Translations under genes and position numbers: made by a program
Shown: piece by piece, positions 13,132-20,688 of the stretch
Position numbering within the stretch: position 1 is the stretch's first letter
How the letters are laid out: every line of letters starts with the position of its first letter
Assembly (NCBI GenBank): GCA_964401385.1
Contig: CAYNYF010000071.1
Coordinates: forward strand, 1-22,994
Reading direction: 5' to 3'
Source: CAYNYF01 sp964401385
GTDB taxonomy: Bacteria > Planctomycetota > Phycisphaerae > SM23-33
Length of the DNA stretch: 22,994 nt
The notes under the pieces: model-generated
Told to the model about the DNA's origin: nothing
The model's database searches: none
The model's input: the letters and a program-made list of their open reading frames with translations, nothing else

Positions 13132-14940
13132 ATGCTGGATTCATTGATTGAAACCGTTAACGGGGGCTACCAACCCAAGCGCACCTGGGATTTTCTGGTG
13201 AAGTTCTGGGAGCAGGAGCGCTGGTTCGACACGCCGCATCAGCGGGTCGCGGCCGAGTTCGCTCGGGACGTGCTGGAAGAGGCCGGCCTTTCTGACGTTC
13301 GCCTGGCCGGCTACCCCGCCGACGGCAAGACGCGATTTCAGGACTGGACCATGCACATGGCCTGGGAATGCCCCTCGGCGCGGCTGGCGCTGGCCGAGGG
13401 CGGCGAGGTGCTGGCAGACCGCCGGAAGGTGCAGGCCGCGGCGGTGTACTGGAGCGGCCCGCTGGGGTCGGAATCGGCCCCGGCCGTCGGCGAGGTCGTG
13501 GACGGCGACGCCCTGGGGGCGATCACGCCGGAGGCCGTGAACGGAAAGTTCGTCCTCACGGCTAAGCCGCCGGCGGAGATGAAACGCCGCCTTCTCGGCA
13601 CCCAGCCATTGGCCGTCGTCAGCGATTATCTGGGCGAGGGGCTGGGCTACACCGAAGACACCACCAAGTGGTGCAACAGCTGGTCCGACGGTCCGGGCGG
13701 ATGGTATTTCCACGCCCACGACACGGTGATGGCCGGCTTCTGCCTGTCTCCGGCGGCGGGCAGGAAGCTGCGGCAGGCGATGGCGGCCAGGCCGGGCCTG
13801 CGGCTGAGCGGCTTCTGCCAATCCCGACTGTACGAGGGCTCCGGCCAGAACGTCACCGCCGTGCTGGAGGGAACGGACCCGTCGCGCGAGATCTGGATCT
13901 ACGGCCACGCCTGCGAACAGGGCGCCCATGACAATTGCAGCGGGGTGACCGTCCTGGTCGAGACGCTGCGGACGCTGAAGGAGCTGGTCGCCGCCGGCAA
14001 GCTGCCGAGACCGCGCTTCAGCATACGCGCGATCACCACGGAGGAATGCGTGGGCATGCTCGCCTTCGCCACGCTGCATGACGACCTGCGTCGCCGGGCG
14101 ATGGCGGGGCTGAACGTCGACGCCGGCGGCAACCCCGCCCCGGCCGACCAGCCGTACATCCTCAACTTCGGCCCGTTGAGCAATCCCAGTTTCGCCTGGG
14201 CGGCCGCGGCGCTGGCCGGCCTGGCCATCAAGGAAAAGGCCGGCGACGCCTGGCACCTTCGCTTCAAGCGGTTCATCCCCAACGCCGACGACATGATCTC
14301 CGACCCCAAGTGCGGCGTGCCGGCCATGTGGCTGGGAAAGGGCGGAAACTCCGTCGGCTACCACTCCAGCGCCGACACGCCGGAAGTGTGCAGCGCCGAT
14401 GCGCTGCGCTGCAACACCGTTCTGACGGCCACGTGGGCATACCTCATGGCCTCGATGGACGACAAGCTCGCCGGCGAGCTGATCGGCCCGGCGGCAAAGT
14501 GGGTCGAGGAAAACCTCCTCGGCGGAGCCGGCGACGCCGAGCACCTGCGCCGCTGGGCGGCCGGCGGCGTGTTCCGCGACCTCGCCCGCTGGGGCGTGAG
14601 CGAATCAGTCTACGAGCCGACCGCGGCCAAGTACGTCGCCGCCGGGGCGCCGCCTCTGCCGGACCTGCCGGCCGAGGGACCCCGCTATGTCCGAGCAGCC
14701 TGGGGAACGTACACGCTGGAAACGCTGCCGGTCGAGCGGCGCGAGGGCTTCAGCCGATGGTCCGGCTGGCAGGCGGCCGGTGGGTACTGGAACGACGGCA
14801 TCAGGCCCCTGCCGGCCGTGGAACGCCTGGCCAGGGCCGAGGCCGGCGGCATGCCGGAAGCGGGGCTGAAACCGTTCTTCGAAGCCTGCATCGAGGCCGG
14901 TCTGATGGTCCAGGACAACAGCGGCGCATACCCGCGCTAG
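13132..14940 (+). CDS. M28-type zinc metallopeptidase-like protein
   Basis: 602 residues, no signal peptide. GAGGA (13120-13124) overlaps the stop of the GH38-like gene, ten bases before this start, indicating coupling. Parts: N-terminal peptidase strand/helix region about 1-100; an inserted PA-like domain about 105-220; the main catalytic part about 235-455; and a C-terminal region about 460-602 ending in what looks like a winged-helix segment (YWNDGIRPLPAVERL). Zinc-site residues are recognisable: His259 (YGHAC), Asp267 (AHDNCSG), catalytic/ligand pair Glu304-Glu305 (TTEECVG), Asp330 (NVDAGG) and His411 (GYHSSADTPE). It should be a cytoplasmic aminopeptidase or a related amidohydrolase-like enzyme. 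The pairing with a GH38-like protein suggests shared work on a glycosylated or aminoacylated small substrate, which is inference. Its stop overlaps the convergent plsY stop. Confidence 0.8.
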   Translation: MLDSLIETVNGGYQPKRTWDFLVKFWEQERWFDTPHQRVAAEFARDVLEEAGLSDVRLAGYPADGKTRFQDWTMHMAWECPSARLALAEGGEVLADRRKVQAAAVYWSGPLGSESAPAVGEVVDGDALGAITPEAVNGKFVLTAKPPAEMKRRLLGTQPLAVVSDYLGEGLGYTEDTTKWCNSWSDGPGGWYFHAHDTVMAGFCLSPAAGRKLRQAMAARPGLRLSGFCQSRLYEGSGQNVTAVLEGTDPSREIWIYGHACEQGAHDNCSGVTVLVETLRTLKELVAAGKLPRPRFSIRAITTEECVGMLAFATLHDDLRRRAMAGLNVDAGGNPAPADQPYILNFGPLSNPSFAWAAAALAGLAIKEKAGDAWHLRFKRFIPNADDMISDPKCGVPAMWLGKGGNSVGYHSSADTPEVCSADALRCNTVLTATWAYLMASMDDKLAGELIGPAAKWVEENLLGGAGDAEHLRRWAAGGVFRDLARWGVSESVYEPTAAKYVAAGAPPLPDLPAEGPRYVRAAWGTYTLETLPVERREGFSRWSGWQAAGGYWNDGIRPLPAVERLARAEAGGMPEAGLKPFFEACIEAGLMVQDNSGAYPR

Positions 14941-15650
14941 TTCGAGGCCTCGCCGGCGGCTGCGGACCGCCCGCCCCGGCCGATCTTGTTCTCGGTTCCG
15001 GCCAGCAGGCGGGCGATGTTGCCGCGGTGACGCAGGATGACCAGGGCGGCCATCGCGAAGGCAAAGGCCAGCAGCGGCCAGTACCGCCGGATCGACCACC
15101 CCCACAGGCCGCAAGCCCCGACGAACAGCAGCGGAAACGCGGCGGCCGCCGTGATCGAGGCCAGCGAAACGTACCGCCACAGCAGCACCACTATGACCCA
15201 GACCGCCAGCGCCGCCAGCCCCGCCCAGGTGAAGTACGGGTAGAAGCCCAGGAGCACGCCCAGCGAGGTCGCCACCCCCTTACCGCCGCGGAACTTCAGG
15301 TACAGGCTGAAGATGTGCCCGGCAATGGCCGCGAACGCCACCGCCAGCCAGGTGGCCTGGGCGAGCCAGGCGACCTGTTCGTCCACGGCGCCGACCCGGC
15401 CGGAGCCGCGAAGATAAACACCGACCGCCAGAACCGGCAGGAAACCCTTGAGCGTATCCAGGACGAAACAGAGGCAGCCCCACTTCCGCCCCACGACGCG
15501 GCCAACGTTGGTCGCACCGATATTGCCGCTGCCGCGGGCGCGAAGATCCACGCCGTGGAAACGGGCCATGATAACGCCGAAGGGAATCGAGCCGATCAGA
15601 TACGCCCCCACCGGCATCGCCACCAGGTCCACAAAAACGCTTGCGATCAT
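14937..15650 (-). CDS. plsY: Glycerol-3-phosphate acyltransferase PlsY
   Basis: 237 residues, polytopic inner-membrane protein that transfers acyl from acyl-phosphate to glycerol-3-phosphate, the first step of phospholipid synthesis. All three signature loops are present: GSIPFG (20-25) with SGNIGATN (41-48), KFRGGKGVAT (119-128), and RHRGNIARLLAGTENKIG (207-224). Hydrophobic segments lie near 4-28, 60-80, 95-117, 130-157, 160-180 and 189-205. I chose ATG 15650 because GGAGGT lies nine bases upstream (15660-15665 on the plus strand) and the ATG overlaps the TGA of the glycosyltransferase gene (ATGA). A longer in-frame extension exists but has no PlsY-like sequence. It is the last gene of a minus-strand envelope operon, and its stop overlaps the stop of the convergent M28-like gene. 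Confidence 0.95.
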   Translation of the reverse strand: MIASVFVDLVAMPVGAYLIGSIPFGVIMARFHGVDLRARGSGNIGATNVGRVVGRKWGCLCFVLDTLKGFLPVLAVGVYLRGSGRVGAVDEQVAWLAQATWLAVAFAAIAGHIFSLYLKFRGGKGVATSLGVLLGFYPYFTWAGLAALAVWVIVVLLWRYVSLASITAAAAFPLLFVGACGLWGWSIRRYWPLLAFAFAMAALVILRHRGNIARLLAGTENKIGRGGRSAAAGEASN

Positions 15651-16795
15651 CGCCCGGCCACCTCCCCGTAAACTCTCTCCAGGCCGTCCAGGTGCCGCTC
15701 GAGGCTGACTAGGTCCGCAACTGCCCGGCAGGCATCGCTCATCCGCAAGCGCATGGCCGGATCGGCGAGCCGGTCCAAGCCGGCCAGAATGCCCGAGCGG
15801 TCCCGCGGCGACCCGACGACTATTCCCACGCCCCGGACCAGTAGCTCGGCCGCTCCGTTGAAACGCGTAGTCAGGCCGGGCAGGCCCCAGCGAATCGCCT
15901 CCAGCACCACCCGGCTGCACGCGTCCTGCCAGCTCAAGAGCACAATCGCATCGGCGGCCGAGTACAACGGGAAGACATCGTCCGCCTGCCCCTGGAATAG
16001 CACGTGCTCGGCCACGCCGGCGGTGGCGGCCCGCCGCCGATACGCCCTGGCATCATCGCCGCCGGCGACGACCAGCTTTGCCGGCCGGTCCGGGCGGGAA
16101 CCGGAAAACTCGGCAAAGGCATCAATCAGCTCGGCGACGCCCTTCAGCAGGAAGTTCTGGGCCACGGTCAGGAAGACCGTCGTCCCCTCGCCGGCCCCCC
16201 AGCGGCCGCGAAGCTCCTTCCGCCAGGATGCGCGAGTCGCCTCGTCGATCCGAGGGACCTCCACCCCGCCGTAGATCACTTCGACGTTCTTACGCCGACG
16301 GTAATACGCAGCGAACTCCTCGGCCACCATCTCGCTGACGGCCAGGCATTTCACGCCGCCATCCGCGGCGATCCGCCTTTCCCGCTTCCGGGCCGCCTGG
16401 CGAGTGCAATTCAGCGGCCGCGCGACCCGCCGCAAGAGACGCCCTATCGGTCCGGCGAGCCGGTCCTTGGCCGCCATCTGCCCGGGAATCGTACCGCCCC
16501 GCGGTTGGTACACGTTGGCGCAGGGCACCGGAAGGGTCGCGTGAACGACGTCGAATCCTTCGCGCCGGACCGCCTGACCGACGGCCTTGGCAAAGCTCGC
16601 CGTCTGCCGCGACCGGCCGAGGCCGGCCGAGCCAAGCTCCAGCACCTCCACGCCGGCGGCGTCCAGGCTGCCGGCCTGACACAGCACCGTCACGTCATGA
16701 TCCCGGCGGGCCAGCCCGGCGGCGATCTCGGCCACAGAGCGCTCGCGACCTCCGCGCTTGGGATCCATCCTCTCGATGACCAGGGCGACCTTCAG
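15647..16795 (-). CDS. GT4 WaaG-like glycosyltransferase, probable CTG start
   Basis: 382 residues if started at CTG 16795. GT-B fold: the N-terminal Rossmann half opens with KVALVIERMDPKRGG (2-16) and contains VYQPRGG (95-101); the C-terminal half contains LVVAGGDD (241-248), SAADAIVLLSWQDACSRVVLEA region (279-300, with the E-x7-E type sugar-nucleotide site) and TTRFNGAAELL (309-319). This pattern is close to WaaG-type LPS core transferases. Start choice: no ATG, GTG or TTG precedes the first beta-strand in a sensible place. The CTG overlaps the kinase TGA (CTGA), and AGGAG inside the kinase gene lies seven bases upstream. An ATG at 16768 would delete the first strand. Membrane-associated, cytoplasmic; expected to add a sugar to a lipid-linked core. 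The start is the weak point, not the family. Confidence 0.85.
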   Translation of the reverse strand: MKVALVIERMDPKRGGRERSVAEIAAGLARRDHDVTVLCQAGSLDAAGVEVLELGSAGLGRSRQTASFAKAVGQAVRREGFDVVHATLPVPCANVYQPRGGTIPGQMAAKDRLAGPIGRLLRRVARPLNCTRQAARKRERRIAADGGVKCLAVSEMVAEEFAAYYRRRKNVEVIYGGVEVPRIDEATRASWRKELRGRWGAGEGTTVFLTVAQNFLLKGVAELIDAFAEFSGSRPDRPAKLVVAGGDDARAYRRRAATAGVAEHVLFQGQADDVFPLYSAADAIVLLSWQDACSRVVLEAIRWGLPGLTTRFNGAAELLVRGVGIVVGSPRDRSGILAGLDRLADPAMRLRMSDACRAVADLVSLERHLDGLERVYGEVAGR

Positions 16796-17634
16796 TTTAC
16801 CGCTCCTTCCTCTCGGACTCTCGGCCGCGCGCCCTGCTTGCGGCGCTGACGGCGGCGAATGGCCGCAACCTTCCTGTCGATCGACGCCGCCCACCGGCTC
16901 ATGCCCCCCCGCCCGCCAAGGTAACCTGTCAGAAAACCCTCCCAGTGTTCTTCGACCCACGCGGCCGGCATCGAGTACTTCAGCTCGGCCAGGTCCTTCA
17001 CTCGCCACCGATAGCGGCGCCACCGGGGCGCGAACATACGCGCCAGGTCGATCAGATAAAGCTCGGGCCCGTCCGGGCTTTCGTCAAGGAAGATGTGCGA
17101 GGCGTAGAGGTCGCGGTGGACGTAGCCGGCCGAGTGCAGCTTCCGCACCAACTCGACCAGGGCGGCGTTGAACCGAGCCACGGCCTCCTTCTGCGAGACG
17201 GCCCGATCGAGGAAGTCCGTAAAGGACCTCTCCAGCGCCTCGCCCGGCACGGCCGACAGGATGATGTAACTGCGGCGGACGCCGAGCAGGTCAGGCTCCT
17301 CCCCCATGGCGATCATCCGCATCGTCGCCACGCCCGCCGATTCGAGCCGTCGAATATTCTCGAATTCGGTCCTGGCCGCGCTGTGCCGCTCGCGCCCCGC
17401 CGGCCAACCCCAAAGCCGCCGGGGCCACGGCGCCGGCCCGTATCGCTTCAGATACCAAACGACCGGCCGGCCGCTCTCGTCAACCAGCCGCAGACGCAGC
17501 CGCTGCCGCGCCCGGAGGTTCGGCTTGGACAACAGCTCCCCGCCGGCGCAGGCGAAGACGCCGTGCAAGCTGTCGAGGCCCTCACGCTTCAACAGGGCCT
17601 TCTCGCCGCGATCGTCGAGTTCGACGCTGCTCAC
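16792..17634 (-). CDS. WaaP/InaA-type lipopolysaccharide core kinase-like protein
   Basis: 280 residues with the compact protein-kinase-like fold used by Kdo/heptose kinases. Visible landmarks: Lys63 in WYLKRY (ATP-binding Lys), the helix-C acidic residues in RTEFENI (89-95), HRDLYASHIFLD (173-184) with catalytic Asp175, and LIDLAR (194-199) with metal-binding Asp196. The C-terminus is strongly basic (about 255-275), suiting contact with membrane phosphates. The GTG at 17634 has AAGAGG-type ribosome site six to seven bases upstream and lies 53 bases inside the end of the heptosyltransferase gene, so expression is coupled. Expected reaction: ATP-dependent phosphorylation of a sugar in the LPS inner core at the cytoplasmic face of the inner membrane. 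The substrate sugar cannot be told. Confidence 0.8.
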   Translation of the reverse strand: MSSVELDDRGEKALLKREGLDSLHGVFACAGGELLSKPNLRARQRLRLRLVDESGRPVVWYLKRYGPAPWPRRLWGWPAGRERHSAARTEFENIRRLESAGVATMRMIAMGEEPDLLGVRRSYIILSAVPGEALERSFTDFLDRAVSQKEAVARFNAALVELVRKLHSAGYVHRDLYASHIFLDESPDGPELYLIDLARMFAPRWRRYRWRVKDLAELKYSMPAAWVEEHWEGFLTGYLGGRGGMSRWAASIDRKVAAIRRRQRRKQGARPRVREEGAVN

Positions 17635-18682
17635 GAAGTCCCTCTTCGTTCAACAGTTCCTCGGCCGCCGCCAGGACCATCTCCGGAGAGATCTTCAGCA
17701 TGCACTGATGCCGTTCCGGCCCCGGGCGCAGGGGGCACTGCTTTCGCTGGCACGGTCCGCAGGGCACGTCCACGCGGACGATCCGCTCGCGGGCGTAGTC
17801 GATCGCCGCCCAACCCGGGTCGGTCGGCCCGAAGACCGTCACCACGGGCACGCCCAGAGCGGCGGCGAGGTGTCGCGGGCCGGTGTCGTTGGTGATCAAC
17901 AGGTCCGCCCGGCACACCAGCGCCTTGAGCAGACACAGCGTGTTCTCGATCCTCGCCAGGTTCAGGGCGGGCGGACGTTTCATGGCCGCGGCGACCGCGT
18001 CGGCGATGGGCCGTTCCGAGGGGGCGGCGTTAATGATGATCTGGGCCTTGCGGCCCTCGGCCAGCGCGTCGGCAACGTCGGCGAAGCGCTCGGCCGGATA
18101 CAGCTTGGCCGGCCCGAACGACCCGCCGGGGTTCAGCAGCACGATCGGCCTGCCGGGTTCCACGCCGGCGCCCTCGAGCAACGCCTCGGCCGAGGCGGCG
18201 TCGGAATCGGCCACGGCCAATTCCATCCGCCTGTCGGAAACGTCGCCGCCGAGAGATGCGGCCAGTTCGAGGTAATAGTCCAGAGTCGGCGTGACGGCGA
18301 AGCTGCCGTCGGCGTTCCGCGGCGGCGTCAGCCTGTCGGTAAGCAGAAAGCCTCTTCCGTCGCGATCGTATCCCAGGCGTCTGCCCGCCCCGCCCAACCG
18401 GGCGACAAGAGCGCTGCGAAAGCTGTTCGGCCCGAGCACGGCCAGGTCGAATCGTCGCCGCCGCAGCATCCGGATCAAGCGCAACGGGCTGCCGCGATCG
18501 ACGATGATGTCTTCCGTCCACGGATTCGGCCTCAGCACGGCGGCCGGAGCCGGCCGGGCCAGCAGCGCCAGGTCGGCGCCGCTATAGCGCGCCCGAATCG
18601 CGCGCAGCGCCGGCGTGAACATCACCGCGTCGCCGACCCAGTTGGGCAGAAACACCATGATCCGTTCCCGCTCACCGGTCAT
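17582..18682 (-). CDS. GT9 ADP-heptose:LPS heptosyltransferase-like
   Basis: 366 residues from ATG 18682. GT9 signatures: FLPNWVGDAVMFTPAL (11-26) with the conserved GD, NPGGSFGPAKLYPAERF (184-200) and NDTGPRHLAAALGVPVVTVF (265-284), followed by FGPTDP. Four C-terminal cysteines (308, 311, 316, 327; CGPCQRKQC and HQCM) match the CxxC...C...C pattern frequent in heptosyltransferase II relatives. A basic tail (about 349-362) is encoded in the part overlapping the kinase gene. Start is uncertain: ATGs at 18691, 18682 and 18658 are all possible. 18658 has the best-spaced purine-rich stretch, but 18682 keeps a few residues before the first strand as usual. Likely role: transfer of a heptose-like sugar to the lipid A-Kdo core. 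First gene of the minus-strand operon. Confidence 0.88.
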   Translation of the reverse strand: MTGERERIMVFLPNWVGDAVMFTPALRAIRARYSGADLALLARPAPAAVLRPNPWTEDIIVDRGSPLRLIRMLRRRRFDLAVLGPNSFRSALVARLGGAGRRLGYDRDGRGFLLTDRLTPPRNADGSFAVTPTLDYYLELAASLGGDVSDRRMELAVADSDAASAEALLEGAGVEPGRPIVLLNPGGSFGPAKLYPAERFADVADALAEGRKAQIIINAAPSERPIADAVAAAMKRPPALNLARIENTLCLLKALVCRADLLITNDTGPRHLAAALGVPVVTVFGPTDPGWAAIDYARERIVRVDVPCGPCQRKQCPLRPGPERHQCMLKISPEMVLAAAEELLNEEGLREQRRTRRSRREGPVEA

Positions 18683-18726
18683 GGCCAGCATTGTATCGGC
18701 AATGGCGGGTGCGCGCGTAGGCATTG

Positions 18727-18755
18727 TTGACCGCCATGCGCCCCGCAACTAAGAT
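18727..18755 (+). promoter_or_regulatory. Sigma70-like promoter for the alpha/beta hydrolase gene
   Basis: TTGACC (18727-18732) and TAAGAT (18750-18755) are separated by 17 bases, matching the consensus at 5/6 and 4/6 positions. The predicted start near 18762 leaves a leader of about 24 bases, which contains AGGAGG (18772-18777) eight bases before ATG 18786. It sits in the divergent gap between the heptosyltransferase and hydrolase genes, where a promoter is expected. Confidence 0.65.
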
Positions 18756-18785
18756 TCACCCACGATGAGGCAGGAGGTTGCGGGC

Positions 18786-19829
18786 ATGAGCAAATCAAGC
18801 TTGGGCATCTCGATCGACACGCTGTACCGCCGCCTGGTTGCCGAAACCAGGCAATCGCACGCCCACGGCCGGCGGAAGGGCGAACCGTTCCGAGCCTGGC
18901 AGCGCCGGCTTCGGGAGAAGCTGCTGGAACTGCTGGCCATCGCCGGCAAGCCGCGGCCGGCGCCGCCGGTGCGGTTCGTCGAGGAGGCACGCTGCGACGG
19001 CTACGTTCGCCGGCGCGGCTACATGGCCGCTGCTGACGAACTGGCCGTGCCCTTCTACCTGCTCGAGCCGGACCCCACCCCCGCCGAAAAAATGGGCGTC
19101 TGCCTGGCCGCCCACGGGCACGGGCCGGGCAAGGTGCTGCCGGTCGGCATCGCCCCCGACGAGCACGCCCGAAAGCTGATCGACGAGGGCGAGCGCGACT
19201 ACGGCGTCCAGGCCGTCAGGCAAGGCTATCTCACCATCTGCCCGGACTGGCGCGGCTTCGGTGAACTCATGCTGGCCGAGGACGTCAATGCCGGCCGCAG
19301 CGGCTGCTGGCAGTTGGCCATGCGGGGCATGCAGCTTGGCCGGCCGTTGCTCGGTCAGCGCGTTTCGGATGCGATGCAACTGCTGGATTGGGCCTTGGCC
19401 CGCAACGACGTGGACCGGCGGCGGGTGGTGATGACCGGAAACAGCGGCGGCGGCACGATGACACTGTTCGCCTCGGCGGTTGACCGGCGCATAACGGCCG
19501 CCGCGCCGAGCTGCTACTTCTGCACCTTCGCCGACAGCATCATGGCCATGTGGCACTGCCCCTGCAATTTCGTCCCGGGCATTCAGGCCGTGGCCGAGAT
19601 GGCCGATCTCGGCGGGCTGATCGCCCCGCGTCCGATGCTGATCATCGCCGGCACCAAGGATACGATCTTCCCCATCGACGGCGTTCGCGCCGGCTTTGCC
19701 GCGCTCCGACGGATCTACGCCGCCGCCGCGGCGGCCGACAACGTCGAGCTGTACGAAGGCGCCGGCGGACACCGATACTACGCCGCCCGCGTATGGGACT
19801 TTTTCCGCGAAAAGCTCCCGGCCGATTAA
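18786..19829 (+). CDS. Alpha/beta hydrolase (acetyl-xylan-esterase / dienelactone-hydrolase-like)
   Basis: 347 residues, no signal peptide. ATG 18786 is preferred over 18765 because AGGAGG lies eight bases before it and inside the longer version. An N-terminal helical region (about 8-55) precedes a hydrolase core: AAHGHGPGK (108-116, oxyanion-hole strand), CPDWRGFGE (152-160), nucleophile elbow TGNSGGG (217-223, Ser220), acid GTKDTIFP (289-296, Asp292) and GGHRYY (327-332, His329). The triad is complete. The pattern resembles the large-substrate acetyl esterase/dienelactone hydrolase group common in planctomycetes. Probable action is on a small acylated sugar or similar compound in the cytoplasm. 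It is transcribed alone from its own promoter and converges on a lipoprotein gene with overlapping stops, so context gives no pathway. Confidence 0.82.
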   Translation: MSKSSLGISIDTLYRRLVAETRQSHAHGRRKGEPFRAWQRRLREKLLELLAIAGKPRPAPPVRFVEEARCDGYVRRRGYMAAADELAVPFYLLEPDPTPAEKMGVCLAAHGHGPGKVLPVGIAPDEHARKLIDEGERDYGVQAVRQGYLTICPDWRGFGELMLAEDVNAGRSGCWQLAMRGMQLGRPLLGQRVSDAMQLLDWALARNDVDRRRVVMTGNSGGGTMTLFASAVDRRITAAAPSCYFCTFADSIMAMWHCPCNFVPGIQAVAEMADLGGLIAPRPMLIIAGTKDTIFPIDGVRAGFAALRRIYAAAAAADNVELYEGAGGHRYYAARVWDFFREKLPAD

Positions 19830-20623
19830 TCCGGCGCCGGAGCGGGCGGAAGCTTCAGCTCCGCCCAGGAATCGAAGAATTCGGTGGATGCCTCCCGGGC
19901 GCTGGCGTCGGCCACCCCCAGCACGATCAGGCCGCCCTGCTGGAACATCTCGGCCGAATCGTCATTTGCCGCCACGGCCCAGCGCAGAGTGGGCAGCCGC
20001 TGCCGCAGCAGGGCCAGCATGTTCGGCTCGTCCGCCCGCCGCCACGGCAGTTTCCGATACCACGTCCGGCTTTTCTCGCAGGGCAGCACCGCCGAGCGGG
20101 GGTAGCCGGCTTGTTCGAGAAACGCCTCGGGCCGGCGCGGCGGGGCCGGATATCGCTGCGTCAGGTAGACGAGCTGCGCCCGGGCCTGAATTCGTTTCAG
20201 GGCCGCCCCGGCCTCTGCCGCGGCCTTTCCGCCGGCAGGAAGCGAGTCGAAATCGACGACGACAACGGGCTTATCCCGGGCAAGCACGTAGGCCGTCACC
20301 GTCCTCGAGACGACCTCGCCGGCGGAATCCTGGTGATGCAGCGAGAGCTGATGCCGGCCCGTGCCGGCGGGCAGTTCAATACTGATGGCCGCGTAGCCGC
20401 TCTTGTCGGTCCGGGCGCAGCGCAGCGGGTCCTCGCCCAGGCGAAAGGTCATGGGCGCGTCGCGGACCGGCGGCGCGTAGAACCAGAATTCGCGCCGCTG
20501 TAGGCGCACCACCACCGGCGCAGCTTGACCGGGCAGGCCGACCACGTCCGGCCCGGTCAGGAGGAACTCCCCCCCGCAACCACCGGCAAGAGCCGCCACA
20601 AATAACAAACTCATCCGTCGCAT
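19826..20623 (-). CDS. Predicted lipoprotein with weak HAD/LNS2-like domain
   Basis: 265 residues from ATG 20623. The signal is short (MRRMSLLFVAALAGGC) with Cys16 as the lipidation site. An N-terminal Ig-like beta domain (about 28-113: QREFWFYAPP-type strands, SIELPAGTGRHQLSLHHQDS) is followed by a Rossmann-like domain (about 118-240). The latter resembles HAD phosphatases of the LNS2/APP1 kind: VVVVDFDSLP (120-129, candidate Asp124/Asp126), VYLTQR (152-157, motif II Thr) and VAANDDSAEMFQQGG (217-231, motif IV-like acidic pair). The usual Thr after the DxD is missing and the motif III Lys is unclear, so activity is uncertain. Pro-rich C-terminus. It has its own promoter (20657-20685) and shares a stop tetranucleotide with the convergent hydrolase. 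Lipoprotein status is firm, function is tentative. Confidence 0.7.
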   Translation of the reverse strand: MRRMSLLFVAALAGGCGGEFLLTGPDVVGLPGQAAPVVVRLQRREFWFYAPPVRDAPMTFRLGEDPLRCARTDKSGYAAISIELPAGTGRHQLSLHHQDSAGEVVSRTVTAYVLARDKPVVVVDFDSLPAGGKAAAEAGAALKRIQARAQLVYLTQRYPAPPRRPEAFLEQAGYPRSAVLPCEKSRTWYRKLPWRRADEPNMLALLRQRLPTLRWAVAANDDSAEMFQQGGLIVLGVADASAREASTEFFDSWAELKLPPAPAPD

Positions 20624-20656
20624 ACGTTTACCCGTCCCGCTCGGAGCCTCCGTCGG

Positions 20657-20685
20657 ATTAGCGCCCGGCGGACGTTGCATGTCAA
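20657..20685 (-). promoter_or_regulatory. Sigma70-like promoter for the lipoprotein gene
   Basis: On the minus strand, a perfect TTGACA (plus-strand 20680-20685) and GCTAAT (20657-20662, 4/6 match) are 17 bases apart. Transcription would start near 20650, giving a leader of about 27 bases before ATG 20623. The -35 lies three bases from the -35-like box of the divergent promoter. Confidence 0.6.
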
Positions 20686-20688
20686 GTG

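Noticed and set aside
15651..15920. N-terminal extension of PlsY to 327 residues
   Set aside because: The extra part lies inside the glycosyltransferase gene, shows no PlsY features, and the ATG at 15650 has a near-perfect ribosome site and ATGA coupling.
16796..17023. ATG start at 17023 for the glycosyltransferase
   Set aside because: It would add 76 low-complexity residues read from within the kinase gene, before the first Rossmann strand.
18690..18695. TACAAT as a minus-strand -10 box for the heptosyltransferase gene
   Set aside because: No -35-like hexamer at 16-18 bases, and it would leave almost no leader before ATG 18682. It becomes plausible only if translation starts at 18658.
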